In this document: positions 23,530-35,490 of the stretch, piece by piece | How the letters are laid out: every line of letters starts with the position of its first letter | How positions within the stretch are numbered: position 1 is the first letter of the stretch | From: Tenrec ecaudatus | Lineage: Eukaryota > Chordata > Mammalia > Afrosoricida > Tenrecidae | Reading direction: 5' to 3' | Length of the DNA: 64,000 nt | Assembly: GCF_050624435.1 (NCBI RefSeq) | Contig: NC_134540.1 | Location: 108,343,739-108,407,738 of the forward strand | Position numbers and translations under genes: made by a program | Notes under the pieces: model-generated | What the model was told of the DNA's origin: nothing | Databases searched by the model: none | What the model saw: only the letters and a program-made list of their open reading frames with translations

Positions 23530-24578
23530 AACCGAAATAAAAATGTTCTTATTAGACACCATGGAGTTGGCTCCGACTCACATTGACCCTGTACAGCAGA
23601 ATAAGACACTGCCTGGTCCTCCACCATCCTCAGCTGTTCTTCTGAGTGAATCCCCTGAGGCAGCCACTGTGTCAACCCATCTTTTCAAGGACCTTCCCCC
23701 TTGTCACTGCCCTTCTACTTTGCCAACCATGATATTCTTTTCCAAGGACTGGTCTCTCCTGATTACATGTCCAAAATACATGAGATGAAGTCTCACCATC
23801 CTTGCCTCTAAGTACCACTCTGACTGTTATTCTTCCAAGACAGTTCTGTGTGTTCTTTTGGCAGTCCGTGGGACTTTCAATATTCTTTTACAGCACCATA
23901 ATTCAAATCCAATAGATTCTTCTTCAGTCTTCTTTATTCAACATCCAATGTTCACATGCATCGGAAGTGACTGAAAATACCCTGACTTGAGTCAGGTGCA
24001 CCTTAATCCTCAAAGTCACAGCCTTGCTTTTCAACACTTTTAGGTCTTGTGCAGCAGATTTACCTAATGCAATATGTTTTGTTTTGTTTTCTCTTGACTG
24101 CTGCTCCCATGAACATTGATTATAGATCTACACCAGATAAAGTTTTTCACAATTTCAACCTTTCCTCCGTTTAGCATGATGCTATCTATTGGTCTAGTTT
24201 GGTTTCCTTTACAATGAGTTATAAACCAGACTGAAAGCTCTAATCCTTGATCTTCAACAGCAAGCGCTTCAAGTCCTACGCACTTTCAGCAAGCAAGATT
24301 GTGTCATCTGCATATCACAGGTCATTAAAAAGTCTTCCTCCAACCCTGATGCTGCATTCTTCTTCATATAATCCAGCTTCTCTGATTATTTGCTCAGCAG
24401 AGATACTAGATAAGTATAGTGAGAGAATACAACTCTGTTGCACACATTTCCTGATCTTAAACCATGTAGTATTCCCTGGTTCTGTTTGCAGAACTGCCTC
24501 TTGATCCATGTACAGGTTCCACTTTAGCACAATGAAATGTTCTGGAATTCCAATTCTTCTCAAGGCTATCCATAAAAA
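23530..24578 (-). mobile_element. RTE (BovB-like) LINE reverse transcriptase fragment
   Basis: On the minus strand, 24,581-24,315 is an 88-codon open piece with ALRRIGIPEHFI, NLYMDQEAVLQTE, CVQQSCILSLYLSSISAEQIIREAGL and IRVGGRLFNDL, which follow the RT palm of RTE/BovB elements (normally GVRQGCILSP, then YADDT). The rest, to 23,530, is the C-terminal and 3' portion. It is inserted inside the old L1 and is inactive. Confidence 0.8.
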
Positions 24579-24579
24579 C

Positions 24580-24752
24580 ATAATTACATAATATTATGAA
24601 AGACTGTATTACAACAAATTTCAAATCTAGAAGAAATGGACAAATTTCTAGAAGCACGTTGCTTACCTAAATTAACAGAGATTGATATAGAAAAATTTAA
24701 CAGACCTATAATACAAGAAGAAATAGAACAGGTGATTTTAAAACTTCCGAGG
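24580..24752 (+). mobile_element. Old L1 ORF2, second block
   Basis: Continues the L1 reading interrupted at 23,525 ('cataattacataatattatgaaagactg', 'gaagaaatggacaaatttct'), ending at 'aaaacttcc'. Confidence 0.65.
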
Positions 24753-24754
24753 AC

Positions 24755-25012
24755 CTAATGCAAGGGGCTTAAGTGGAGAGCAAATGCCTTGAGAATGTTT
24801 GGGGCAGGGAATGTATGGATGTGCTTTATACAATTGATGTATGTATATGTATGGATAGTGATAAGAGTTGTATGAGTCCCTAATAAAATGTAAAAAAAGA
24901 AAAGAGGAGAAAAAAATGATTAAGGCAAAGACTGTACAAATGTGCTTTATACAATTGATGTATGTATATGTATGAACTGTGATAAGAATTGTTAAAATTG
25001 TTAAAATTTAAA
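24755..25012 (+). mobile_element. Short tail-dimer retroposon
   Basis: Two successive 3' ends of the ~1.9 kb retroposon in tandem: one to 'gtccctaataaaatgtaaaaa', then a linker 'gaggagaaaaaaatgattaaggcaaagac' and a second 'gtacaaatgtgctttatacaattg' unit ending in an A tract. The element interrupts L1 ORF2 at 'aaaacttcc', which is repeated on the right side (25,014 onward). The same dimer with the same linker is at 57,019-57,384. Confidence 0.7.
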
Positions 25013-25015
25013 AAA

Positions 25016-25745
25016 AAAACTTCCAACAAAAATTCTAAGACCAGATGGTTTTAGTCAGAATGTTACAAAACACATAAAGAGGAGTTAACATCAATTCTAC
25101 ACAAATGATCCCAGAATATAGACAAGGACAACATACTACCAATCTCATTTTATAAAGCAAATATAACCCTGATATCAAAACCAGGCAAAGCTATCCCAGA
25201 ATAGAAAACTATAAACCACTATACCTTATGAACATAGATGATAAAATTTTCAACAAAATGCAAGCTAATAGAATTCAAAAAATATTTTTAAATGTATCAT
25301 TATCTAGTGGGATTTATATCAGGTAGTTAAAGATGATGGTTCAATAATAGAAATGCAATCAATGTAATCCACTATATAGATAAAAGAATCATATGATTAT
25401 GTCAATTGATGTGGAAAAGAAATTTGATGAAACCTAACATGCATTTTTTATTAAAATTACCCAATAAAAGGAGAAACTCCTCAATTTAATGAAGGCTATA
25501 TAGGCAAAGCTAACAACTAGCATTTCAGTCAGTGAAGATAAACTGAAAGCACTCCCCTTGAGAACCAAGCAGGGATGCCCTTTACCATCCCCCTTATTTA
25601 ATACAGTCCTAGAAGTCTTAAATAGAGATATTATTCATAAAAAGAAATCAAAAGCATCCAAATTAACAAAGATGATATGACTCTATTTTCAGAGGATACA
25701 ATTTGTATAGAGAAAACTCCAAAGATTTTATTTTTAAAATACCTC
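25016..25745 (+). mobile_element. Old L1 ORF2, third block (reverse transcriptase)
   Basis: L1 RT core. 'ttctaagaccagatggttt' corresponds to the SPGPDGF-type block. 'ttgagaaccaagcagggatgccctttacc' encodes TKQGCPL, and 'gatgatatgactc' (25,672) holds the DDM of the active-site FADDM block, with the preceding residues degenerate. Stops are frequent. Confidence 0.75.
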
Positions 25746-25749
25746 CTCT

Positions 25750-27410
25750 GCTTCCCCCCCTCCCCCCAGAACAATTCATTTTAGAGGACAGCACTGAAGC
25801 TACAGCTCAGGGAGAAGGACATGTCAGATCCGTGCACACAGGGACAAACAAAGGGGGAGGGAGAGTGGAGCACATCCTGGCCAATCAAGCCCTGAGGACA
25901 ATATTCCTGCTCAGAGCAGCCAATGCACAGAGAGAACCATACAGCTGACCCCACCAGGAGACATAACATCCCTCACTGACCCATAGCAATACAAGGGACA
26001 AAACCTAAGACACAGTAGGGAAATTGTGCCCAATCTGACCCCACCACACCGAGGCAAAACATTAAGGGCATGCAATAGAACATCAAAGGGAGCTGAGCAA
26101 TGAAGCCCCCAGGGAATACCAAAAATAGACTGTGGGACCAGGGCATGGCACCCCATTAGACTTAACAGGAAAACACTCTTAAAGGTCAAAATCAGACCTT
26201 AAAGTATTTATAGGTTTTTCTATTTTGTGTCGTTGTTGTTGTTTTGTTTTCTTTTGCTGTTTTGTTTTGCTCTCTCTTATTTTTGTGCGTATTATTATCT
26301 CTGCATGTCTACCTAGATAAAATAGGTGGGATAAACAATTGGAGGAGAGAACAATGGGACTGACGGTTCTGGGGGATACAGGAGAGAGGGAGGCAGGGAG
26401 CAGGGAAGGAAGTGGGTGTTAACAAACGCAGGAACAAGGGAACAATAAGTGATCTAAAATCGATGGTAAGGAGGGTGTAGAAGGTCTGGTAAGGCTTGAT
26501 CAAGGACAATGTAACCAAGAGTAATTACTGAAACCCAAATGAAAGCTGAGCATAATAGTGGGATATGAGGAAAATAAAAGGAAATAGAGGAAAGAACTAG
26601 GAGGCAAAGGGCATTTATACAGGTCTAAATACAGGCATGTACATATGTAAATATATTAAATAAAATGATAGGGCAATAGATTTATGTACATATATTTATA
26701 GGTTTAGTATTAAGGTAAGAGATAGACATTGGCCTCTACTCAACTACTCCCTCAACGCAAGAACACTTCACTCTATTAACCTGGCATATGCTCACCTTCC
26801 TGACACGATCGCTGAAGGCAAAGTGGGTGCTTATGCAAATGTGGTGAAGAAAGCTGATGGTGCCCAGCTATCAAAAGATAATAGCGTCTGGGGTCATAAA
26901 GGCTTGAAGATAAAACAGGCGGCCATCTAGCTGAGAAGCAACAAAGTCCACATGGAAGAAGCACACCAGCCTGTGTGATCATGAGGTGTCGATGGGATCA
27001 GATACCAAAGATCAAAGACACAGATCAAAATATCATATCATGGTGAATGAGAGGGGAGTACAGAGTGGAGACCCAAAGTCCATCTGTAGGCAATTGGACA
27101 TCCCCTTACAGAAGGGTCACAAGGAAGAGTTGAACCAGTCAGGGTGCAGTAAAGCACCAATGAAACATACAACTTTCTGGGTGAACTGAGACATTGGTTA
27201 GTGTAAGACATGAGAAAAATTATAGTAATTTATAAATTATCAAACGTTCGTAAGGGAAGAAGGGAAAATGAGGAGCTGAAACCAAGGGCTCAAGTAGAAA
27301 GAAAATGTTTTGAAAATGATGATGGCAACAAATATACAAATGTGCTTGACACATAGATGGATAGATGTATTGTGATAAGAGTTGTATGAGCTACCAATAA
27401 AATGATTAAA
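25750..27410 (+). mobile_element. ~1.9 kb retroposon copy with an internal deletion
   Basis: Nearly full-length: 5' leader 'tccccccagaacaattcatttt', T-rich stretch near 26,220-26,290, one module (about 26,780-26,990), and 3' end 'taccaataaaatgatt'. About 250-300 bp present in copy 1 between 'caactttcc' and 'cagtgtaagatatgac' are missing at about 27,180. It interrupts L1 ORF2. Confidence 0.8.
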
Positions 27411-27417
27411 AAAGAAA

Positions 27418-28425
27418 GAAAATGTTGGCAGTGTAGCAGGCTATAAGATCAACATACAAAAATACACAAGATTCTTATATATTAAGGAAGAGAACTCAAA
27501 GAAAAATGTTAGAAACGTACCACTTACAATAACCACCCAAAAGGTACAATACTTAGGAATAAACTTAAACAAAGTAAAGAAAACTATAAAACATTACTAT
27601 CAAAAATTGAGAATTACATAAATGGAATCATGTTCATGAATAGAAAGACTTAATACAGTGAAAATGTCAATGTTATCAAAAGCATTCTATAAATTCAAAA
27701 CTATTCATAGCCAAATCCCAGCATAATACTTTAAAGAAATGATAAAACGAATCACAAACTTCCTGTGGACAGAAAAGAAACCTAGGATAAACAAAACACT
27801 GCTGAAAGACAAGACAAAGTGGGAGCCTCTCACTCCCTAATTTCAAAACTCATAATGTATACAGCCACAGCAATCAAAACAGCTTGGAACTGGCACAAAG
27901 ATAGATATGTAGAGCAATAGAACAGAACAGAAAACATAGAAATAAAATCAAACATAGTCACCTGATTTTTGATTAAGGACTAAAATACATTAAATGGTGA
28001 AGAGAGTCTTTTCAACAAATGATGCTAGATATTTTGGATCTCCACTTGCAAAAGAATGAAACTGAACCTATACTTCATACGACATATAGATTAAATACTT
28101 AAATATATACACTAGAACTATAAAGATCATCCCCCAAAATAGGTACAAACTTAAGGGTCATAATACAAAGTATAAATATACCATTAAACATAATGAAAAT
28201 CCCCCACAGCACAGAAGATAAAATAAAGGGCTCAGACCACCTAAAAATTATACAACACTTATGTATGTACATCAAAAGACTTCACCAAAAGAGTAAAAAG
28301 AAAACCCACAGATTGGGGGGAAATATTTGTCAATGATATTTTGGAAAAGTTACTAATCTCAAAAATCTATAGAATGCTACAATACCTCAACAAGAAAAAT
28401 GTAAATAACCCAATTAAAAGTATGG
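27418..28425 (+). mobile_element. Old L1 ORF2, fourth block (C-terminal part)
   Basis: Continues L1 ORF2: 'gtagcaggctataagatcaacatacaaaa' (region after the RT), 'cttcctgtggacagaaaag', 'cacaaagatagatatgtagagcaat' (C-terminal region). It runs out at 28,425 at a further retroposon piece. Confidence 0.75.
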
Positions 28426-28429
28426 AGAT

Positions 28430-28795
28430 GGCGAAGGAGTGGGTGAGGAGTGGAGACCCAAAGCCTATTTGTGGACAATTGTATATCCCCTCAGAGAAGG
28501 GTCACAAGGCAGGGACGAGCCAGCCAGAGTGCAGTACAGCACTGTCAAAACATACAACATTCCTACAGTTCCTTAATTCTCCCACAACTATCATGATCCC
28601 GGTTCTGTCTTACAATCTGCCTAGACCAGAGCATGTAATAAGATCTCTCCACACACAGATAAACCCAGGACAGATAAACCCCTCAGGAACAATAATGGGA
28701 GTAGCAATACCATGAGGGTAGAGGGAAGGTGGGCGAGGAAGGGGGTACCGATTGCAATGATCGACGCATAACATCCAATATAAGACTGTGAATAA
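28430..28795 (+). mobile_element. Retroposon internal fragment
   Basis: Shares the segment from 'agtggagacccaaagcc' to 'gggagtagcaatacc' with the other copies but lacks both the 5' half and the 3' end. Confidence 0.7.
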
Positions 28796-29110
28796 AGTAC
28801 TCTGTTAGATTACTGGAGAGCCGTGAGAATTTAAAGTGGATGTGGGTGCGATCGACTTGGAACTATTCTGTGAAGATGCTGCAGAGAATGAGATTGTGGC
28901 TCCTAACAGCTGTGGATGGCTTCATAATGGTAGTCTCCTGGCCTCTGCAAAGGAACGGGGACTCGAAGAGGCATCAGAAGCGTGATAGGCAGAAAGAACT
29001 GTACTAGACACTGTAAGATCGGTGATTTAAGGAAGACAATAGCTGGCTTGCCATCGGGGAAGAAAACGACCTCTGCAGTTCAGCATGAATATACAAAAAG
29101 CCAGTCTAGG
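28796..29110. other. Unassigned stretch
   Basis: No recognisable repeat or exon. Possibly an old SINE with its 3' portion at 29,115. Confidence 0.35.
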
Positions 29111-29114
29111 TACC

Positions 29115-29300
29115 ACCAAGCAGACTCAGACTCACGGGCCCAGGCATCTCAGAGTGGAAGTGCACTACATAGAACAGTCAATGGCTGACTTTTCAGAAGG
29201 TCTCCAGGCTTTTCTTCTGAGGTACCTGTAGGCGGGCCCAAACCTCCAAACTTCCAGCAGCCAAACTGTTTAACGGTCGCATCAGCCAGGGACTCCTCAG
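29115..29300 (-). mobile_element. AFROSINE-like SINE
   Basis: Minus-strand SINE: the right end 'cagccagggactcctcag' is the reverse complement of the tRNA-derived head (usually 'gagccctggtggcg'), preceded by a degenerate A/B-box region and the body at 29,190-29,240. It abuts the CpG island. Confidence 0.6.
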
Positions 29301-29339
29301 AATGAATCGCCTAGTTAACATCCAGGCACCAAGAAGATA

Positions 29340-29960
29340 CCAGGCTGTGAACGGGAAAGCTTGCAAGCTCGAGCGCGCCCGCCGCCAGAAGCGAACGGAC
29401 GCGAACGGAAGCGAACGCCCGCCGCCGCCAAGGCCGCTCGCCTCGCGCCGCGCCCGCCGCCTGCTGCCCGCGGCCCGCGCCGACGTGGAGGCCCTGCGCG
29501 CGGACCCGCGGAGCTCCGGGGGCGCGCGCGGACGAGCTCGTGGGCGAGCTGGACGTGACCGCGGCGACTCCCGCCCGGCGTGCGCGTGGGCGAGCTGGAC
29601 GTGACCGCGGCGACTCCCGCCCGGCGTGCGCGTGGGCGAGCTGGACGTGACCGCGGCGGCACTCGTCGGGGTGCACGTGGGCGTGCTGGATGTGACCGAG
29701 ACGACTCTCGCCCGCGGCGCGCGTGGACGTGCCGCGCGTCCCCGCCAAGGCCGCCGAGAGGAGACGCATTGACAGTCTCCTGGACGGGCTCCTGCCTTGG
29801 TGAGGATGGTGCCGGGCAGCGTGGTCAGATGGACGCACAGGTGGCCCGGGCCAAGGCTGGCACCTTCACGAAGCTCCCACGCGCCACCAGCGTGCCCGCG
29901 CTCTTCGGCAAGGCGCCCTGGCCAGGCCTGTGCCCAGCAGCTGCCACCAGCCGCCGGTCC
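29340..29960. promoter_or_regulatory. CpG island without a recognised gene
   Basis: About 600 bp of very GC-rich sequence with CpG at near-expected frequency, standing out from AT-rich flanks. It contains a 46-bp minisatellite. Long open frames run on both strands (up to 300 codons on minus, 183 on plus), but they are Arg/Ala/Pro-rich, exist only because TA-containing stops are rare in GC-rich DNA, and run into the SINE. It could be a promoter of a non-coding RNA or an upstream exon of a flanking gene (DLEU7 is the neighbour in human). I could not match any DLEU7 coding sequence. Confidence 0.6.
29540..29737 (+). repeat. 46-bp GC-rich minisatellite, about 4.3 copies
   Basis: Unit beginning gtgggcgagctggacgtgac, at 29,540, 29,586, 29,632 (45 bp), 29,677 and a partial at 29,723. 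The first two copies are identical; copies 3 and 4 diverge. Forty-six is not a multiple of three, so the repeat shifts reading frame every copy, which argues against a coding role. Confidence 0.9.
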
Positions 29961-31830
29961 TCTTGCAGACTGAAGACCAGTTTCCATGTTGCAGCGAGGG
30001 ACTGTCACGTCCGATACCCAAACGCCACATCGCAGTGTGGGAGTTGTGAACCGTACCCACCCGCCCCCCCCCAAAAAAACACCAAAAACAAACATACACC
30101 ATTTCTCCTGACCTCAGGATTTCCTGGATAATTATGATCCTCTAAGTCTTCCATCTTCGTTTCAAACCGGAGAGCTGCTTGGTGGGAGAGGCGAGAAGCA
30201 ACATTCGTGTCCTCTGCCAGAATTAGTCATTTTGTGGATTTTAACAATGCCTTCAACTTTCCAAGAGCACGATATTTATATAATAAAGCCTTAAGAGCTT
30301 CTGAACCATCAAAGCCCTGCTATTGTTCCATCCTCATAATTTCCCCCTTTCCTATAGTTTTTTTTTTCATTTAACATTATATAGAATTATCCGTATCTTG
30401 GATTGTAAACTCAAGGAAAATTATAGGATTTCTGCGAAAAGATACTGGTTTATTGCAACTGATTCTGAAGTAGTACTTGAAATTAGGGCCTCACTCTCTT
30501 GACTTTGTGCACAGCAAACATGCATATGTGTGTGTGTGTGTATGATTGCCAATGTTTGGTGTATAATAATGCAAGTAAAAACATTTTTTTAAAGAAAAGA
30601 AGCTGGGCCTTGTGGAGCGAGTCTAAAAGCAGTTTGTGTTTTATGCCAGAATATGAGCGGCTACGATCACATCAAGGGCACGGGAGATTCCAAGCATGTG
30701 AGTAAGATGGCAAACCAGAGTTTAAAATAAATATCCTGATATGGCCTCTTGCCCAGAGGACCTAGTTGACCCTGACCTTGGCTACTTGTGCCCATTATCT
30801 CACTCAATACTCATATTGGGTCTGCTGAGGAGATTTTAAGAGATTAACTGAGATATATGAATTATACAGCAAGGGAATGGCAGAGCTGGTATTAACTTCT
30901 CCCTGCCAGAACACAAATGTTCATGAAAGGCCTGTCCCCAGTCAGCTACAGGAGTGTCAGAGACTCGCGGCACAGCGTTGTGTGTGCAACAGTGGGACCA
31001 GACCAGTGCCCGGGAGTGCCAGGGCTGTCAGCTACTAGGATAAGAAGGACTCATGCAAGCACCCAGAGGAATAACTAAACTAAATCTTTGAGAAGGAAGA
31101 AAAATATCTACAAGTTTCTTTTCCTTCCTTGGCCATATTTCAAGCTGTTTTAAAGTTAGTTCCTAGGAAGCTCAAATTGGCAATGATCATAAGCATGTTG
31201 AAGACTAGCTAACTGGCCTAATAGTCTCAGTTGCAGTAGAGTTGAGAAGACATGGCTGGATTAGAAGATATTCAACACATGCGTCCATCTCTGCCTCCAT
31301 GTGGAACCAACTACTAGTTAATGGAGCCATCTTGGAAACAGCGCCACCAATTACATCAATCATCATCCACAAACTCATACTTTTCTGAATTGTGCATTGT
31401 GTTGATTAGGAACCCACAGATCTGAAAACCTGGACTATTGAAAATGCACCTGCCAGGTCCCAAAACTGAAAGAAAACATATGCCCTTTCAGTTTTGAGTG
31501 AAAATAACCACTCTCATCAAACCACAGGATTGAAGGCAAAACGAGCATGGCAGCAGGAGTCCGTTTCAGAAAGCAATACCAAAGAATAACAAAGTCAAAA
31601 GTACAAAATGGGGTTACAGGCTATACAGAAGCAGAGACCTTTTACACCATTCATAAGGTTTTTAGTTTTCCAACCATATCACCTTCAAAATCACTTTCAG
31701 GTTGGCATAAACTCTAATGGTTCATTCTCTTAACATCGGATTTCAAAATAAGTTGGCTCTTTTCAAACAGGCACATCTTGAGTCATGTACTTTTAAGATG
31801 ATCTCCACAAGCTTGCTTCTCACGCTTACC
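29961..31830. other. Unassigned, mostly unique sequence
   Basis: Low-repeat region with a short (TG)n run at 30,527-30,542. I see no exon with coding character or known repeat. Confidence 0.45.
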
Positions 31831-31839
31831 CATCTCACT

Positions 31840-32010
31840 CAGCACCAGTTAACGTCTAGTCCCCCCTGACTCATGGTGGCCCCATGTATTTCAGCGTACA
31901 ACTGAGTGTGTTGTCAGTGACTGATTTATCTGGGGTAAACCACCAGGCCTTTCTTCCGAGGTGCCTCGAGTAAATCTGAACCGTCAACCTTTTGGTTAAC
32001 AGCACAACAC
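31840..32010 (-). mobile_element. AFROSINE-like SINE
   Basis: 'actcatggtggccccatgtat', 'ccaccaggcctttcttccgagg' and 'aaccttttggttaacagc' are the body and head of the SINE subtype seen also at 46,735-46,885, in minus orientation. Confidence 0.6.
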
Positions 32011-33445
32011 ATTAATCATTGACACGACCCCAACATTTTCTATAAAGGGTCTGAAAGAAAGAACTTGGCCCCGGCTTCCTGTGTCCACACTGACCAGTGG
32101 ACTGCTCTTCTCTGAAGTGGCCTTATAATGAACGTAAAACCCTTTGCCAAACCTGTTAAAATCCTGTACAAGGTACGTAAAAGTCATATGATGTCTCTTG
32201 GTTTTAGAGCCGTAAAGTAATACCACCATCACAAACAGTACACAACAAATTGCCCTAGTTTCATTTGGCACACTAAAATCAGGTTTTAATCTATGGATTC
32301 ATTTGCCCGCATCCAAGTCAGTTTCAAATAGATTTGTAACTGTGTCTTATAAAACACCCATGAAGAGCCGTATCTGCCAGTCTTCATAAACGTCTATCAT
32401 CCACGGGAAATTAAATATTTTTACTTGTATTCCCAATGAAAACACTCAGAAGTAGCTAAGGTTTGTTAGGCATTTACCATGAGTATGAAACCACTTTTAT
32501 TTGAAAAATCCAGTGAAAAACACTTTGGGATAGGTACAAGTCCTCCATTCAAGGATCCTCACAAGTCAAATAGAAAAATTATAAAATAAAGTACGGCAAC
32601 GTTTTTATGGAGATATCAAACACAAAGAGTTTTGTTTTAGGACTTCCTGGAAATGTCTTTCCCTGAAAAAAAAGAAGAAGAAAGAAATCCTTTGCCAATG
32701 TTTCATTTTAGAGAATTTAGCTGTCCCTTTCTTTTTCTCTTAGGATTCACCTTAGAAAGAATTATCACACTAAACATAAGCTGCTGGCAGAGCAGGCACA
32801 ATATCCCTAAAAAGATATGCTGTGCCTGTTACTGTACCTTTTGCTAAAACAAAAGTCCACTTGTGGGCACAATTTACAGCTACCGATCATATAAACACTA
32901 TTTCTCGAACAGTGTTAAGTAATTTTTGAGGAGACAATTCCAATATTTTCAGAAACTGGCACCCCTCCCTAAAGTTAGAACAGCACCCAATTTTCCCACT
33001 TGCGGTTTACAGAGAGCATTAGCAACGACTGGGTAGCTGAAGCCAACAACTTTATTACGGTGCTCACTCAGGGTGGAATGAGAAAACCAGCAAGGCCCGC
33101 GTAATGTGATGGAATAATTGGTAACAGAATTAGCTAATGAAATGGGTGAGCTAAGGCAAGTTCAATGTGCAAAGCCAAGAGAGGCCTGCCTCCTACAGTT
33201 GGCATCTGCCAGAGTTTCCATGAGACCTGCTTCAGAACAGAACTCTTGGAAACTAATTTTTTTTTAACTCTCAATGGAAGGCAGAGAAAATTTAAGACAG
33301 GAACTTCATTAGTAGTCCCATGTGGATTGTGCCTTTTCAGCAGTTTTTAATACACGAGATTGACTTTTTTCTGGGCTTGTGCAAGATCTACATTCCCTTT
33401 GGTGGCCAATATCTAATAAATTCTTACTGTTATTATTAGCTTGGT
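32011..33445. other. Unassigned, mostly unique sequence
   Basis: No recognised repeat. Short open frames (up to 91 codons) have no coding character I can identify. Confidence 0.45.
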
Positions 33446-33449
33446 AGTA

Positions 33450-33965
33450 ATTCATTGTTTTTTTATTTTGTTGTTAATTCAATTTTTTCAAATGTACAGT
33501 TACATGATACCAATTACACGTATCATGTTGAACAAACATTACCCATAATAATTGCCAAATTTCCCATCATCATTAATGAAAGTGCACAGATTCCTAACCA
33601 ATGGCTCTTCTTCTTATCTTTAATCTCCCTACATTTGCCTATTCTTACTTCAGTAAGTGGAATCATAAAATATTTGTCCTGTGTATATGGCTTATTTCAC
33701 CCAGCATAATATATTTTTTAGTTCATTTGCATTATAGCATGAAGCCAAGCTTCATTGCTCTTTAGGACTGAGTAGTATTCCATTATGTGTATATTCTGCA
33801 TGTTGTTTATCGATTCATCTATTCATGGCCAATAAGGGAGTGTTCACCTTTGGGCTATTGTGAATAATGCCACCATCAATGTACATTGATGCGCATGTGT
33901 CTGGTTGGGTCATTGCTTTCCAGGCCTTTCCATATTGATGTGTAATAGCTAAACTATATTGAGCT
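33450..33965 (-). mobile_element. Ancient L1 3' untranslated region
   Basis: Reverse complement of old mammalian L1 3' sequence: 'gtggaatcataaaatatttgtcc', 'gcttatttcacccagcataat', 'gagtagtattccattatgtg', 'gggctattgtgaataatgcc'. Confidence 0.8.
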
Positions 33966-33984
33966 GTTTTATGGACAGCCGCAA

Positions 33985-34175
33985 GGAGTCGTGGTGATGC
34001 TGTCAGGTAAGCACTGGGCTGGAGTCACAAGGCCACCAGTTGAAATCCACCAGCCACTCTGCAGGAGAAAGATGAGGCTCTACCCCTGTAAAGACCTGCA
34101 CAGCTTTAGGAACCCTACACAGAATCACAGAGTCAGAATTCGCTTCGTGGGACTACAACAAAAATGGGGAGCAGC
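33985..34175 (+). mobile_element. AFROSINE
   Basis: 'ccaccagccactctgcaggagaaagatgaggctctac' is the canonical plus-strand AFROSINE body, and the 3' part has the 'cacagagtcagaattcgcttcg' block. This family is restricted to Afrotheria, which places the organism. Confidence 0.8.
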
Positions 34176-34190
34176 CACCAACAAAGACTA

Positions 34191-35180
34191 GAGGATGCGT
34201 ATTATCTCAATCTTCAAGAATCTTCACAAAGACCACCCTGCCCATTTTACAGTTGAGGAGACAGAAATTCTGGAAGGCTCACAACCTACCCAGGTCACAC
34301 AGCAAAAAGAACATCTCTAAAGACATGTTTCCACCTTCAGTAACAAGTAGCACGACGCAGGAGAGCTGATGACGGGGAGGTTTCCACACACTTCCTAGGG
34401 ACATGTAGCATTTTTTTGTACTAGCAAAAATCTTATTAAAACCAATTTGCATGTTTTTTTAATTAAAAAATATAGAAAACAGCCTTCCAAATTGTTTGAA
34501 TTAACACAAACTATGCAGGCTTAATGAAGCCAAGTCTGCATACCCAGCCCCCTGAAAAGACTGAACACTCCCTCAGTCTAAGTGGTTTGTAATCATTACT
34601 TTACAAACCAAGAAGAGAGCTTGTCTTTTCTCTAAAGAGAAAACCAAGCACAATGTCAAGATGCTGGCCAGGAGGCACACCTTCTGGAGAAATTGCTCCT
34701 TATTTCTTTCATTGTTTAAAGCATCTGCTTTCCTGAGGGGCCCTGAAAACTCACTCTGCCCATGCAGGTGAAGATCTGACTCTAGTCGAAAGAAAGATCT
34801 GGATGGGAAAACCGGTAAGCTGTTATCTGTGAGCTTGGTGGTTGAACTCCGTCCACTGGGGCTTCGGAAGGCCTGGAAGTCTACTTTGGAAAGATCACAG
34901 CTGATAACGCGCGGGGGCACGGTTCTGCTCTGCAACACACAGTAGTCTGAACTGACCTATGGGGCCCTGGAAAGTAATTTAAAAAAAGAATTAAGATCCC
35001 TGTTTTGAATGAATGCTCTGGGTATTTTTTTTTTAATTTAAAGTGGCAGCAACACATCTCTAGATTTGCAGTTTACTTTTGACAAGAAAGGACCCATGAC
35101 TCAAGACCAAGGGTGAAAGAAGCTATGAAGTGTGTTTATAGACTGAGAGGAATTGACCAATAGAATGCAGTAGAAAATAT
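34191..35180. other. Unassigned, mostly unique sequence
   Basis: Includes a 121-codon minus-strand open frame (34,938-34,573) without recognisable similarity. No repeat identified. Confidence 0.4.
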
Positions 35181-35194
35181 GAAGAGAAGATGAA

Positions 35195-35312
35195 GTTGGC
35201 ATGGATTGGCACAGTGGCTACAACAACGGGCTCAAACACAGCAATGATTGGAAGGCTGTCGTATATGGAGTTGCTGTGAGTCCGCATTGACTCTGCAGTA
35301 CCACAAACAATA
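35195..35312 (+). mobile_element. RTE LINE 3' end
   Basis: 'atggattggcacagtggctacaacaacgggctcaaacacagc' followed by 'gctgtgagtccgcattgact' is the extreme 3' end of the afrotherian RTE element, whose end is shared with AFROSINE. Confidence 0.75.
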
Positions 35313-35490
35313 AGAACTTTTATTTATTAGAGACAGGAAAAGAGAAGGTGAGAGGTAACGAGATTAGACAGCAAGGAGGCTATTTCTGTCAGATGACCTT
35401 AATCATCTCACAGAAAGTGGGAGAAGTTTGATGTTGACTGCAGAAGGCTTGAAAACCAAACTATATCAAACCCATTGCTGTAAGAGTATG

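Noticed and set aside
29193-30095. 300-codon minus-strand open frame (and 183- and 175-codon frames overlapping it)
   Set aside because: Arg/Ala/Ser/Pro-rich composition on both strands follows from the CpG island; the frame runs through a 46-bp minisatellite and into a SINE; no conserved domain is visible.
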